64,000 nt of DNA, taken from Granulicella sp. (GTDB taxonomy: Bacteria > Acidobacteriota > Terriglobia > Terriglobales > Acidobacteriaceae). This document shows, piece by piece, positions 29,136-38,068 of this stretch; positions within the stretch are counted from its first letter, which is position 1, and every line of letters begins with the position of its first letter. The stretch is from positions 1 through 64,000 of the forward strand of contig JANXYX010000030.1 of NCBI GenBank assembly GCA_025408425.1, given 5' to 3'. The notes beneath the pieces are model-generated. The model was not told the DNA's origin. It was given only the letters and a program-made list of their open reading frames with translations, and did not search any database. The translations under genes and the position numbers were made by a program.

Positions 29136-30665
29136 TCACTGGACCATCGCAACTTCGCTAACGATAAGCGCAGCGTTCGAATTGAGATTCATTGTGATGC
29201 CGGCGTTGCCTCCCAGACCCAGTACACCTACGATGATTTCGCCATCGATGTGCGTGGCGCTTCCCGGATTGCCCTGGAGGTCGAGTTCCTGAAACTGTGT
29301 GGAAGTCGTCAGCATCGTGCTGCGCGTGTTCGTGAGGTAGATAGTCCCCTGCAGAGTAAGATTACCGCCCCCGCCGAGCGAATGGGTTTGGGCATTAGAA
29401 GCGCGATCCTGAAAAAACAGAATCCCCTTGTAAGCGGAGCCGCTCGGCGAACCCACCAAGCTTACCGAACCATTGGCCCCAAGATCGAAGCGGCCTGCGT
29501 TGGTGGGGGTTGCTGTAGATCCCGTGTTGTAAACCAAGATCCCCCCCCCGCTAGAAGTCCCATCCCATCCGGTGCCGGTGCCTGTGGGGGGAGAGGGGTC
29601 GGCGGTTCCCGCAAGCATTGATGCATTGCAATTGGCCCTGCAGGTGAAGCCGCCCCCCTGGATGTAGTAGATTCCTGGTTTAAACAATGCGGTAGTATTC
29701 GTAAGATTGACCCCTCCAGCATAGAGTCCTGGAGTTAGAACCTTGCAGCCATGCGGCCCAGCTGATGAGGGGCATGGGGCCGTGCCAGAAGCAACTTGGG
29801 TCTGAGTCCCCGTGGTAGTGGTGGGGATCGGCGGCGCGGCTACATTGGCGAGCGGGTCCTGCATCCACGAAGCACTTGGGATGTATTTTCCAGGCAGGCT
29901 TCCGGTGTTAAAGGTAAATGGAGCAGAGCCGGGCCCACCCCACACGCCAAAATCCGCACCTGTCCCGGTCGTGCAGGTTCCGGCGGTATCAAGCGGTCCG
30001 GCGTGGGAGAGATCGATAGTTCCGCTGCCAGCGGTCGTAACTGCTGTGCTCGAACTGGAGTTCACCTCAATGCTTCTTCTCGGTCCTCCGCAGATCGTGA
30101 CTAGCACACCGCCATTTGTATGGAGCGAACCCGACTTCGTGGGATGAGTGACGAGAATGGGGACCGGTGCAATCACATCCACAATCGCCGCCATGGCCGT
30201 CGCTTTTACCGTGGTGGCCGTCGATCCCAGAAGTCCCATCAAGGTCGTCTTCACGTTTCGCTGTACTGTGGCACGGACGAGAACGGTCGCATAGCTGCCT
30301 GAGAAGGTTACCCCCGGAGCGTAGGTGGCAGGCGGCGAAGGAAAGTCGATGGTCACCGTATCACCCGCCGAACCACCAAATCCATTCTGCCTTGCATAGA
30401 CGCACGGAGCCTTCGTATCGGTCGTGGTACAGGTGATGGAAGTTCCCGGAGTAGCCGTGAAGCCGACTGTGCCTGCGGCGTTCGTGCCGTCAAAGACACT
30501 CATCATGCCGGCTTGCGCAGCGGAGTCCGCCGCAGTCTGCGCCATCTGCCGCTGCGAATAGAGGTGGGAGCCATCGACCCCCAGACCAATGGCGCCAAGC
30601 AAAAAGATGCTCATCGCCAATGCCACGATTACGATCGCCTGACCTTCTTCGTCCTTGTACCGCAT
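29136..30665 (-). CDS. tadG: TadG-like pilus assembly protein
   Basis: The protein has 509 residues. The start ATG 30665 is set by GAGGAGG six bases upstream. The N-terminus has the TadG/DUF2134 pattern: EEGQAIVIVALAMSIFLLGA as membrane anchor, then GVDGSHLYSQRQMAQTAADS. The long remainder is Gly/Thr/Ser-rich with repeated small-residue beta-like stretches and a few Cys residues, and is extracytoplasmic. The Shine-Dalgarno overlaps the stop codon of tadE, so the two are coupled. The C-terminal part has no family I recognise. Confidence 0.82.
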   Translation of the reverse strand: MRYKDEEGQAIVIVALAMSIFLLGAIGLGVDGSHLYSQRQMAQTAADSAAQAGMMSVFDGTNAAGTVGFTATPGTSITCTTTDTKAPCVYARQNGFGGSAGDTVTIDFPSPPATYAPGVTFSGSYATVLVRATVQRNVKTTLMGLLGSTATTVKATAMAAIVDVIAPVPILVTHPTKSGSLHTNGGVLVTICGGPRRSIEVNSSSSTAVTTAGSGTIDLSHAGPLDTAGTCTTGTGADFGVWGGPGSAPFTFNTGSLPGKYIPSASWMQDPLANVAAPPIPTTTTGTQTQVASGTAPCPSSAGPHGCKVLTPGLYAGGVNLTNTTALFKPGIYYIQGGGFTCRANCNASMLAGTADPSPPTGTGTGWDGTSSGGGILVYNTGSTATPTNAGRFDLGANGSVSLVGSPSGSAYKGILFFQDRASNAQTHSLGGGGNLTLQGTIYLTNTRSTMLTTSTQFQELDLQGNPGSATHIDGEIIVGVLGLGGNAGITMNLNSNAALIVSEVAMVQ

Positions 30666-30676
30666 GCCAAGCCTCC

Positions 30677-31129
30677 TCAAAACGTGATCACTCCCTCACT
30701 GGTGCTCCCCAGAACTTGACTCAAGATGGAACTGAAGTATCTAACGAGCGGATCATAGGTATACGTCACCGTAACGTCTACTTTCGATCCCGCATTATTG
30801 TTGCCGTTCGGGTAAGTAACCGTGATTGTGAGGTTGCTGGTATTGAGCAGTCCGGCGCTTGCAAAGTTCGTAACGACAGTCTGAATCTGCGTAACGCTGC
30901 CGGGACCGCTCGGTCCGTTGACTCCTGAGCCAGTGCGATCTCCACCATGGACGATGGCGTACCTTGCGCCGGCCCGCGCCGCATTGGCTATCGTGGTAAA
31001 GACCAACACCATACGTCCCATCTCCACCACGCCCAACAGCACAATGATGAACATAAAAGAGATGAGGCTGAATTCGACCAGGTTCTGGCCCCGGTCAGAT
31101 CGCCATCGCTGAAATCCCCATATCTTCAT
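30677..31129 (-). CDS. tadE: TadE-like pseudopilin
   Basis: The 150-residue protein has the prepilin-like motif G-QNLV-EF in RSDRGQNLVEFSLISFMFII, then a hydrophobic helix and the conserved TadE stretch TTIANAARAGARYAIVHGG. TadE-type proteins are processed by the TadV peptidase and act as minor pseudopilins. It overlaps the upstream PilZ-TadE fusion gene by four bases (ATGA) and couples to tadG downstream, forming one operon. Confidence 0.9.
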   Translation of the reverse strand: MKIWGFQRWRSDRGQNLVEFSLISFMFIIVLLGVVEMGRMVLVFTTIANAARAGARYAIVHGGDRTGSGVNGPSGPGSVTQIQTVVTNFASAGLLNTSNLTITVTYPNGNNNAGSKVDVTVTYTYDPLVRYFSSILSQVLGSTSEGVITF

Positions 31130-32037
31130 TGAATCAACCTCATTACAGCCTGACGGTGGATAGTAGTCGGCGGAATAGTCGCATAGACATTCAGATTCGG
31201 AAACTTAAACCCTGCGGGGATAAACGGTGCGTAGGTATAGGTCACGTCGATGCTCATCAACGTGTAAGAAGTCTCTGGGTCGCCGAGGGTGCCGCTGCAG
31301 GTACCTGACAGCGTAGTAACAGTGCTGATGTACCTCTGGCAGACGTTTACGGCGAGGCTCGCCCGATTAGGAAGCGACGACAGATCCTGCGTAATCAAGG
31401 CTGAGACTTGGCTCCCGGAAGGCTGTCCAGGCGCGCCCACAGAAGCCCCTGCCATCACCGCGTAATCTGCCCCGGCGCGTGCGGCGTTCGCCACGGTAAT
31501 CCAGGCAAAGAAGAAACCCCCGAAATTGACGACGTTGACGATCAATAGAAAGATGAGGGGCAACACCAGAATGTATTCAATCAGTGCCTGGCCCTGACTC
31601 GACTTACGTTCATCCGACTGGTCTCCATTCTTGGGGAGCCGTCGTAAAAATTGATGGAAGGACTTACGGTCCGCCCCAAATGTGTCCAGGTTCTTTCCCC
31701 CTCGGGAGGCGTGATTCTCCGGCAAGATCAGGGCAAGACCCACGCCATCTGTGTCCGCGCGGACGACCCTGGCATTCACCATAATTGTGCGGTCTGGATC
31801 GGTTTCAGGTGCGCCGATTTTTTGGAGTGAAATCATAACGAGTGTCCCTGGATACCAGCGTTGCTCAGTCACTAAATAGAGTCCGGTCAGGCTGATATCT
31901 CGAATGTCATGCGGTTCTGGCGCCGCACCGTCCCAGTAATGCGCAACCAGGTGAGGAACCTCCTGGCGTTCTGCTGTCCTGCGTTCTCCTGAAGATAGCC
32001 ATTCTAAGCAACGCCGTATGATCTTCATTTGATCCAT
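31126..32037 (-). CDS. PilZ-TadE fusion protein
   Basis: The 303-residue protein joins two domains. Residues about 17-105 are PilZ, with the c-di-GMP-binding motifs RTAER (R20-x3-R24) and DISLTG (D47-x-S-x-x-G52), followed by NARVVRADTDGVGLALIL. Residues about 149-300 are TadE, with G-QALI-EY at 149-155, a membrane helix (ILVLPLIFLLIVNVV) and ITVANAARAGADYAVMAG. PilZ would face the cytoplasm and the TadE part the periplasm. If TadV cuts after G149, PilZ would be released. It sits 6 bases after a DUF192 gene and overlaps tadE (ATGA). Start could be 32037 or Met 32028. Confidence 0.88.
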   Translation of the reverse strand: MDQMKIIRRCLEWLSSGERRTAERQEVPHLVAHYWDGAAPEPHDIRDISLTGLYLVTEQRWYPGTLVMISLQKIGAPETDPDRTIMVNARVVRADTDGVGLALILPENHASRGGKNLDTFGADRKSFHQFLRRLPKNGDQSDERKSSQGQALIEYILVLPLIFLLIVNVVNFGGFFFAWITVANAARAGADYAVMAGASVGAPGQPSGSQVSALITQDLSSLPNRASLAVNVCQRYISTVTTLSGTCSGTLGDPETSYTLMSIDVTYTYAPFIPAGFKFPNLNVYATIPPTTIHRQAVMRLIQ

Positions 32038-32043
32038 CCTGGG

Positions 32044-32475
32044 TCATTCGATTACATTCACTGGCCCCTTAAGATGAACCGCCCCACCCATCTTCAACTT
32101 ATTCTCCATCTCCTCAGCTCCGCAGATAAGGAGTTGATCTCCCGTCTGTGTGCCCGAAGAATAGATGGTGTGGGTTGGCAGTTCCAGTACACTATCGGCC
32201 CGGATCTTCAATGGAGCTATACGAAATGAAGGAAAGTACTCCACAACATGAATGACTCGATATTGCGCGTCTAGATAAATCAAGTCCAGCGGAAAAAGCA
32301 ATCCTAACGTATGAATCCCTCTGGACGGCACTACCCATATCCCTTCATCGGACCCGAGCTTTAGCTTCCCAATCAATCCTCTCAGGCGCGAGAAGATCGT
32401 GTCGGCAGGAGTGACATCCAAACCAAGAAAGCATTCGCGCGTTTGGTTGTATACGCAGTACTTTCGTCTTTCCAT
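32044..32475 (-). CDS. DUF192-family protein (second copy)
   Basis: The 143-residue protein has DUF192 motifs: IFSRLRGLIGKLKLGSDEGI, then IHTLGLLFPLDLIYLDAQYR and SVLELPTHTIYSSGTQTGD. It lies six bases before the PilZ-TadE gene in the same direction, so it is the first gene of that operon. It is diverged from the copy at 24163-24591, but both sit beside Tad components. Function is unknown. Confidence 0.85.
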   Translation of the reverse strand: MERRKYCVYNQTRECFLGLDVTPADTIFSRLRGLIGKLKLGSDEGIWVVPSRGIHTLGLLFPLDLIYLDAQYRVIHVVEYFPSFRIAPLKIRADSVLELPTHTIYSSGTQTGDQLLICGAEEMENKLKMGGAVHLKGPVNVIE

Positions 32476-32808
32476 TCTTCCCCCGACCTCAGCGGCTACT
32501 TAGCTGCTGGGCGTTCTTTCAATCTCAGGCTCCTCTCAGGACATGATGCATTCGCGCAATCTTCATCGAACAGACTGGTCAGCAACGAATAAGGCGCCAA
32601 TTCCGTCATGGACGCGAACGCCAATTGATATCCATGTTCCGGAGGGCGTTCTGCAAGGTGACCGCGCCCAATGCATCTCTCCTGACTGCAAAAACGCGGG
32701 AGGCGATGTTGCCCGGCATGAGGCAAGAGCCAGATACCGAGCTACCAATCCCATCGCAGCCGAATGAAGCCTTGCAGCTCCACCTGAATCAACCAAACAG
32801 TCAAACAG
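32476..32808. other. Gene-poor stretch within the pilus locus
   Basis: About 330 bases lie between the small membrane-protein gene and the DUF192 gene. Short open frames exist on the minus strand (for example one starting MPGNIASRVFAVRRDALGAV), but none has a ribosome binding site or family motif. It may hold an operon-internal promoter or the remnant of a decayed small gene. Confidence 0.4.
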
Positions 32809-32904
32809 CTACCGAACTCGTGTGCGACGGCGATTGATCAAAAACGCCAGCACAACGACAAAAAGTACACCGGCAACTATCCGGATAATCGAAATATTGT
32901 CCAC
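32809..32904 (-). CDS. Small single-pass membrane protein, 31 residues
   Basis: A GTG start at 32904 has AAAGGAG seven bases upstream. The 31-residue product is MDNISIIRIVAGVLFVVVLA, then FLINRRRTRVR, with a single hydrophobic helix and a strongly basic tail, so the C-terminus should be cytoplasmic. It begins 18 bases after the tadC stop on the same strand and is probably co-transcribed with the tad genes. I do not recognise the family. The good ribosome binding site and textbook helix-plus-positive-tail pattern argue that it is a real gene. Confidence 0.6.
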   Translation of the reverse strand: MDNISIIRIVAGVLFVVVLAFLINRRRTRVR

Positions 32905-32922
32905 GCTAAGTCTCCTTTCTCC

Positions 32923-33834
32923 TCATTGGCCTAAGTACTTTTGGAAAGACTCCGACATCAAGATGAGTGCCGGTCCCAGCGTGACGAGGAAAAGGGAGGG
33001 AAAAATAAAGAAAACGAGCGGGAAGACCAATTTGACACTAGTCTTCGCTGCTTGCTCCTCCACTTTTTGGCGTCGCTGAATTCTGAGTTGGTCGGAATGA
33101 ATCCGTAGCGTCTTGGCGACGCTCGTCCCTAACTGTTCCGATTGCACCAGTACGGAGACGAGATTCCGCACACTGTCGACGGCCGTGCGCTCCGCAAATT
33201 GCCGCCAGGCATCGGAACGAGAGCGCCCTGCACGTTGCTCCAGAACAACAATACCTAATTCATCGCTGACAGCCGGCTGAGCCAGACGCAACTCCTCGGC
33301 TGTGCGTGCAGTCGCCTGGTCCATGCTCAGACCGGCTTCAATGCAAATTACCATCAGATCAAGTGCATCGGGTAGACCGAGCCGTATGCGCTTTTGCCGG
33401 ACGGCAATTCGCCTGCCCAGCCAAAAATCCGGTGCCAGATATCCGAGACCCAACGCTACCGCAAAAACGAAGAATGTGTTGTCCTTCGCGATACCCGTAC
33501 CCAGCGCCAGCAAACACAACGACACTGGAACGAGCACCTTCGCTCCGTAGAAAAGTTTCACTGCGGAGTCGTTGCGGTAGCCGGCGCGGATCAGACGCTG
33601 CTGCGTTACGGACACCTCTTCCTGGCTCTTCGGCAAAACGCGCTCCATGCGTTCCACCATCCCGCCAAGCGAAAAACCCGTCTGCTGAATGGTGTTCAGC
33701 AACGCACCTTCATTCTTGCGCGGGTTCACCACAGCCGATATCCGTTCCATCATCGCTTCACGATAGAACAGAAGCAGGCCGCCGCTCGCGATCAACAAGA
33801 AAACGACAAAAAACGTAAACGCCAGAAACCCCAT
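32923..33834 (-). CDS. tadC: Tad pilus platform protein TadC
   Basis: The 303-residue protein has a type II secretion F domain (DALDLMVICIEAGLSMDQAT and RNLVSVLVQSEQLGTSVAKT) between an N-terminal helix and C-terminal helices (LVFPLVFFIFPSLFLVTLGP). With TadB it forms the inner-membrane platform driven by the TadA ATPase. AAAGGTG precedes ATG 33834. It lies nine bases after tadB. Confidence 0.93.
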   Translation of the reverse strand: MGFLAFTFFVVFLLIASGGLLLFYREAMMERISAVVNPRKNEGALLNTIQQTGFSLGGMVERMERVLPKSQEEVSVTQQRLIRAGYRNDSAVKLFYGAKVLVPVSLCLLALGTGIAKDNTFFVFAVALGLGYLAPDFWLGRRIAVRQKRIRLGLPDALDLMVICIEAGLSMDQATARTAEELRLAQPAVSDELGIVVLEQRAGRSRSDAWRQFAERTAVDSVRNLVSVLVQSEQLGTSVAKTLRIHSDQLRIQRRQKVEEQAAKTSVKLVFPLVFFIFPSLFLVTLGPALILMSESFQKYLGQ

Positions 33835-33843
33835 AATTCACCT

Positions 33844-34815
33844 TTAGACTTCCATGTTGACTATCTTCCGAATGATCAACGCGCCTGTAATAGTCATGAC
33901 CGCCGAAGTGTACAGGAGCTTGATACCAATCGAGCGAGTCCACAAGATACTCATGGTGTTAGGACTAACTAGATACAGAGCAACTCCAAGCACAACAGGG
34001 AGCAGAGAAAGAATCCAACCCGTCAGGCGTCCTTGGGCTGTATGGACCCGAACCTGCCGCTTTAACTGAAACCGTTCCCTGATCAACTGAGAGGCCTTGT
34101 CGAGCACCTCGGCGAGGTTGCCTCCGCTTTCCTTTTGAATCAGAATGGCCGTCACGACAATTCTCAGATCCTGAAGCGGAACGCGGTTCACCATATTGTC
34201 TAGGGCAGTTCGCAACTCGAGCCCATAATTCTGCTCGTCAAAGGCGATCCGGAACTCTCCGCTAATTGGTTCAGGTGATTCGTGAGCCACCAGCCGCAGG
34301 GCAGAAACGAGGCTATGGCCGGCACGAAGTGCGCTCACCATCAAGTCCAGGGCCTCCGGTAACTGCTGTTCTATTCGAAGGAACCGTTGACTGCGCTTGA
34401 ACAGTACTAATGCCATGGGAGCGAAACCCAGAAGCAGCCCGATGAGCAGAGCGAAAATAATGACTCCCGTCCGCAAATAAAGCAGGTACGCAGGTACTGA
34501 AAAACTGGCAGCACACATGAGAAGCAGACCACCTGCCGTCCACTTCAGATCGGCCTGATAAAGCAGAGTGCGCAAGCGAGGCGCCAACTCAATCTTGAGC
34601 AGCCATCGATTGATCCACGGAATCGCACTGAGTAGATCGTCTTTGCGGATGTCGACGATCTGATCGCGTAACTCCGGCTTGCCGCTGGCCAGAGCCGCAT
34701 CGAGATTCGAAAGGACCTGTTTGGCTTGGTCAGAAGCACCTGCTCCATACGCGGCTAATAGCAGAGCAAACACCACAAACACGCTCAAGAACACCAGCAC
34801 GAGGATCAGTAACAT
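33844..34815 (-). CDS. tadB: Tad pilus platform protein TadB
   Basis: The 323-residue protein has an N-terminal helix (MLLILVLVFLSVFVVFALLL), two central helices and the T2SF domain (EALDLMVSALRAGHSLVSAL, TAILIQKESGGNLAEVLDKA), then C-terminal helices. It is the partner of TadC. It starts 17 bases after the tadA stop on the same strand, in the usual tadA-tadB-tadC order. Confidence 0.93.
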   Translation of the reverse strand: MLLILVLVFLSVFVVFALLLAAYGAGASDQAKQVLSNLDAALASGKPELRDQIVDIRKDDLLSAIPWINRWLLKIELAPRLRTLLYQADLKWTAGGLLLMCAASFSVPAYLLYLRTGVIIFALLIGLLLGFAPMALVLFKRSQRFLRIEQQLPEALDLMVSALRAGHSLVSALRLVAHESPEPISGEFRIAFDEQNYGLELRTALDNMVNRVPLQDLRIVVTAILIQKESGGNLAEVLDKASQLIRERFQLKRQVRVHTAQGRLTGWILSLLPVVLGVALYLVSPNTMSILWTRSIGIKLLYTSAVMTITGALIIRKIVNMEV

Positions 34816-34832
34816 GTCGGACCCTTCCTCTC

Positions 34833-36113
34833 TTAGTTGACTTCCATTTCCTGCTCGAACAGACCCGGCGACAGGAAAATTCCCGATATGCGAAGCTTTT
34901 CGAGGAACTTGGGACGGATATGGCTTGGCTGGAATACGCCAATCACTTTGCCATCAGGTCCAATCCCTTTTCTTGTAAAGGTGAAGATATCCTGCATGCT
35001 GATAATGTTCTCCTCCATGCCGGTGATTTCAGAGATGTTCACTACTTTACGCGTGCCGTCACTCATCCTTGAGACCTGAACGACAATTGAAATGGCTGAG
35101 ACCATCTGCTGACGCACGCTCTTCTCCGGCAAGTTGAGATTGCTCATCGCAACCATGGATTCGAGCCGGGTCAAGGCATCCCTCGGCGTGTTGGCGTGAA
35201 TCGTGGTCATCGAGCCTTCGTGACCAGTGTTCATCGCCTGCAGCATGTCGAAAGCCTCTTCACCGCGAACTTCCCCGATGATGATGCGATCGGGGCGCAT
35301 GCGCAGGCTGTTAATAAGCAGTTGACGCTGCCTGACAGCTCCCTGCCCTTCGACGTTCGGGGGGCGCGTTTCCAGCCGGACGATATTGTCCAGCCCAAGC
35401 CGCAGTTCAGCAGCATCCTCGATCGTCACGATGCGTTCTGTCTGTGGGATATATTGCGACAGGATGTTCAGAAACGTGGTCTTTCCAGCGCCTGTACCAC
35501 CAGAAATCAAGATGCTGATACGTGCACGTACTGCAGCGGTCAGGACCTCCATCATCTCCGGCGAAATGCTCTTCAACCCAACCAACTGATTCGCGGCTAT
35601 GGGACCAGTTCCAAAGCGGCGGATAGACAGCGATGGGCCGTCGAGCGCTAACGGCGGAATGATCGCGTTGACGCGCGAACCATCGGGCAGACGCGCATCG
35701 ACCATCGGGGAGGACTCATCAATCCGGCGCCCAACCCGGGACACGATACGGTCGATGATCTGCAATAGGTGTCGGTCATCTCGGAACGCGGTATCCACTT
35801 TCTGAAGAATTCCGCCGCGCTCTATGAAGACATGGTTCTTGTCATTAACCAAAATGTCAGAGATTGTGGAATCTGCGAGCAACGGTTCCAGCGGACCAAG
35901 GCCGAAAACTTCATCCAGCATGTCGGCCTTGATCCTCTCCTGTTCGGAGAGGCTAAGCGGCACACGTTGATCTGCGATGATTTCGTCGACCATGCTGGCC
36001 ACAGCCTGCCGCGCCTGGTTCGAATTGACTCGAGACAGTTTTTCCAGATCCAGTCTGGAGATCACTGTTCGATGTATTTCCGATTTGAACCTATCAATAT
36101 CTAGCTGATCCAC
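34833..36113 (-). CDS. tadA: Tad pilus ATPase TadA/CpaF
   Basis: The secretion ATPase powers pilus extrusion. It contains Walker [10 protein letters not shown], Walker [21 protein letters not shown] and the His/Asp-box motifs ([34 protein letters not shown]). The open frame begins at 36197, inside the end of tadZ, but that extra segment is basic and unlike the family. I prefer GTG 36113 ([14 protein letters not shown]), giving 426 residues, although its ribosome binding site is weak. Hexameric, cytoplasmic, working against TadB/TadC. Confidence 0.93.
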   Translation of the reverse strand: MDQLDIDRFKSEIHRTVISRLDLEKLSRVNSNQARQAVASMVDEIIADQRVPLSLSEQERIKADMLDEVFGLGPLEPLLADSTISDILVNDKNHVFIERGGILQKVDTAFRDDRHLLQIIDRIVSRVGRRIDESSPMVDARLPDGSRVNAIIPPLALDGPSLSIRRFGTGPIAANQLVGLKSISPEMMEVLTAAVRARISILISGGTGAGKTTFLNILSQYIPQTERIVTIEDAAELRLGLDNIVRLETRPPNVEGQGAVRQRQLLINSLRMRPDRIIIGEVRGEEAFDMLQAMNTGHEGSMTTIHANTPRDALTRLESMVAMSNLNLPEKSVRQQMVSAISIVVQVSRMSDGTRKVVNISEITGMEENIISMQDIFTFTRKGIGPDGKVIGVFQPSHIRPKFLEKLRISGIFLSPGLFEQEMEVN

Positions 36114-36147
36114 GCGGCACCATCTTCTAAACTCTGACCTTAGTCTG

Positions 36148-37401
36148 TTATGCGAATAAACCGAAACGTTTCTTCTTCTCTGGCGTTGCGGGCGCACCGC
36201 ATGCCGTTCTGGCCATCTGCCGGATTATCCGCGAAATAGGCGAATCTTCCAATACCAGCGGAGAAGCCGCATTCTGCGCTCTCCGAGCAGCAACAAAGTC
36301 GCTTGGAATTTTCCAGTTGATGGGCCTGGTGAGGGCCTTTGTAATACTTTCTTCATCGATACCTAACGTGCGAGGTGTGTAACGGTTAAGCACGATCTCA
36401 AGTTTGGCGCCGTTCGACTTGAATAACTCCGAAATGAGGCGATTTGCGTTCCGCAGCTCAGAAATACTCACCTGAACGACGAGGTAGACCAAGGTACTTG
36501 CCTGGAAGATGTCCTTACCAGTTGAACCGAATCTAGATCCAACATCCACCACCACGTAATCGAAGTTCTGTCGTGCAACGGTCAACAGCCTTTCGACGGC
36601 TTCATCAGAAGCTTGCACCTGCGTGTATTTGTCTGGCGCGGCGAGAACGGACAATCCCGAGCTGTGTTTGGTCAACAGCATCGACAAAAAGTTGGAATCC
36701 AGGCGGCCAAAATTATCAAGAGCATTGGCAGTCGAGTACTGCCCAGTAACTCCTAGCTCAAGGGCCGCATCCCCGAGCGGCAGATTGAGATCGATCAACA
36801 CGGTATTCTTACCAGACTCCTGGGCGAGAGATATGGCGAAGTTAGTGGCGACTGTCGTGACCCCCGAACCTCCTTTAGCACCGACAAATACCAGCAAATC
36901 ACCCATCGCCCTCTTGACAGTGGGTGTTGTCGGGCGACGCACTGATGCCCGAACCATGGCCTCGGCGATGGTTTTGGGTGTAACGGGCTGAGTCAGAAAT
37001 TCGCGAGCTCCCGCCCGCATGCAGCGTACCAGCATCTCCGGATCGATTTGCGACGAGTAGACCATCACGGTTACAGAACTTTTGCCACAGATGTCCTCTA
37101 CCAGATCAAGGGCATGCTCTGTGTCGCTGTCCAAATCAAGAATGATGACGTCGAACTCCGCCTCCAGCAACCGTGGCACATCGTCCAGATCGGGATACGC
37201 CGAGAACTCGCGCGTCACACTTCCCTGCAGTCTGGCAAGAGCACTGGCGATAGGTTCACGCCGCTGCGCATCCGGACCAATCAAGGCCACAGATAACACG
37301 TTGTTGCCGAGCACGTCCGGATCCTTCGTAGGTGTCGAGCTCATGGATGAACGACCCCCTGCGGCTTCATGTATTTCGGCCGAATTGTATTTGAATGACA
37401 T
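36148..37401 (-). CDS. tadZ: Pilus localisation ATPase TadZ/CpaE
   Basis: The protein has 417 residues from ATG 37401. An alternative start is ATG 37344 ([15 protein letters not shown]), which has the better AGGGGG ribosome binding site about ten bases upstream. The N-terminal half is a receiver-like domain ([30 protein letters not shown]). The C-terminal half is a MinD/ParA-type ATPase with deviant Walker [18 protein letters not shown]. TadZ places the pilus machine at its site in the cell. It precedes tadA in the operon. Confidence 0.92.
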   Translation of the reverse strand: MSFKYNSAEIHEAAGGRSSMSSTPTKDPDVLGNNVLSVALIGPDAQRREPIASALARLQGSVTREFSAYPDLDDVPRLLEAEFDVIILDLDSDTEHALDLVEDICGKSSVTVMVYSSQIDPEMLVRCMRAGAREFLTQPVTPKTIAEAMVRASVRRPTTPTVKRAMGDLLVFVGAKGGSGVTTVATNFAISLAQESGKNTVLIDLNLPLGDAALELGVTGQYSTANALDNFGRLDSNFLSMLLTKHSSGLSVLAAPDKYTQVQASDEAVERLLTVARQNFDYVVVDVGSRFGSTGKDIFQASTLVYLVVQVSISELRNANRLISELFKSNGAKLEIVLNRYTPRTLGIDEESITKALTRPINWKIPSDFVAARRAQNAASPLVLEDSPISRIIRQMARTACGAPATPEKKKRFGLFA

Positions 37402-37437
37402 ATTCTTGATGGGCTCACCATGTGCGTTTTCCGGTCC

Positions 37438-37953
37438 TTACTGAGAGAAGAAAGAGACAAGCGTTCCAATCGCGATCGCCGGAGCATACGGCATTTTGCG
37501 TGCTAATGGGTTGTCGAGAACCAGTTCCGGATGAGGGCGAAGGCCACGTTCCTTAAAACCAAAGATAAGATCTCCTGTGCCTTTGAACAAATCGCCGAGA
37601 AAGCCGCCGGCGATGGCCCAGCCAAGCGCCATAACGCCGCCGGCGATTCCCGTAACCACGAGTGCCGTCACTAACTGCCCGGGTCCGATCCAGGCGCCGA
37701 TGGCAGCGCAGAGCTTGACATCACCCATTCCCATACCTCCCATGAAACAAAGTACGCCGAAAAGTACGGCACCAAGTGCCAGGCCAGAGACGCTTTGCAG
37801 TATCCCATGCCACCCATGCAGCCAGCCAGAGACTACGAGTCCAGCCAGAAGGAAAGGGAGCACCAACCAGTTCGGAATACGTCGGCTGCGGAGATCGGTA
37901 AAGGTCGCCACCGCTAGAACAAATAATGTTGGCCACCAGGCAACGGAATGCAT
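37438..37953 (-). CDS. tadV: Prepilin peptidase TadV/CpaA (A24)
   Basis: The 171-residue membrane protease of the A24 family has one catalytic Asp in TFTDLRSRRIPNWL and the second in the GMGDVKLCAAIGAWIGP motif. It lacks the N-methylation domain, as TadV proteins do. It should cleave the Flp prepilins and the TadE-like proteins after the Gly of their G-x4-E-Y/F motifs. It is the first tad gene of the leftward run, with 36 bases before tadZ. Confidence 0.93.
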   Translation of the reverse strand: MHSVAWWPTLFVLAVATFTDLRSRRIPNWLVLPFLLAGLVVSGWLHGWHGILQSVSGLALGAVLFGVLCFMGGMGMGDVKLCAAIGAWIGPGQLVTALVVTGIAGGVMALGWAIAGGFLGDLFKGTGDLIFGFKERGLRPHPELVLDNPLARKMPYAPAIAIGTLVSFFSQ

Positions 37954-38068
37954 ACCGGACTCTTTCTAGAAAATTAGTTGTCACTTAGCGGACAGCAATT
38001 CGCCATCCAAATGCGCAGAAGCCCGAGAATTCTTGAATTAATCGAATTTAAAGCACTTCTCCACAGGC

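Noticed and set aside
32476..32808. Short frames on the minus strand between DUF192 and the 31-residue gene
   Set aside because: Protein-like fragments occur in different frames, but none has a start with a ribosome binding site or any family motif; at most a decayed remnant.
36114..36197. Extending TadA to the first ATG of its frame
   Set aside because: The extra 28 residues overlap the tadZ end, are Arg-rich and unlike TadA N-termini.
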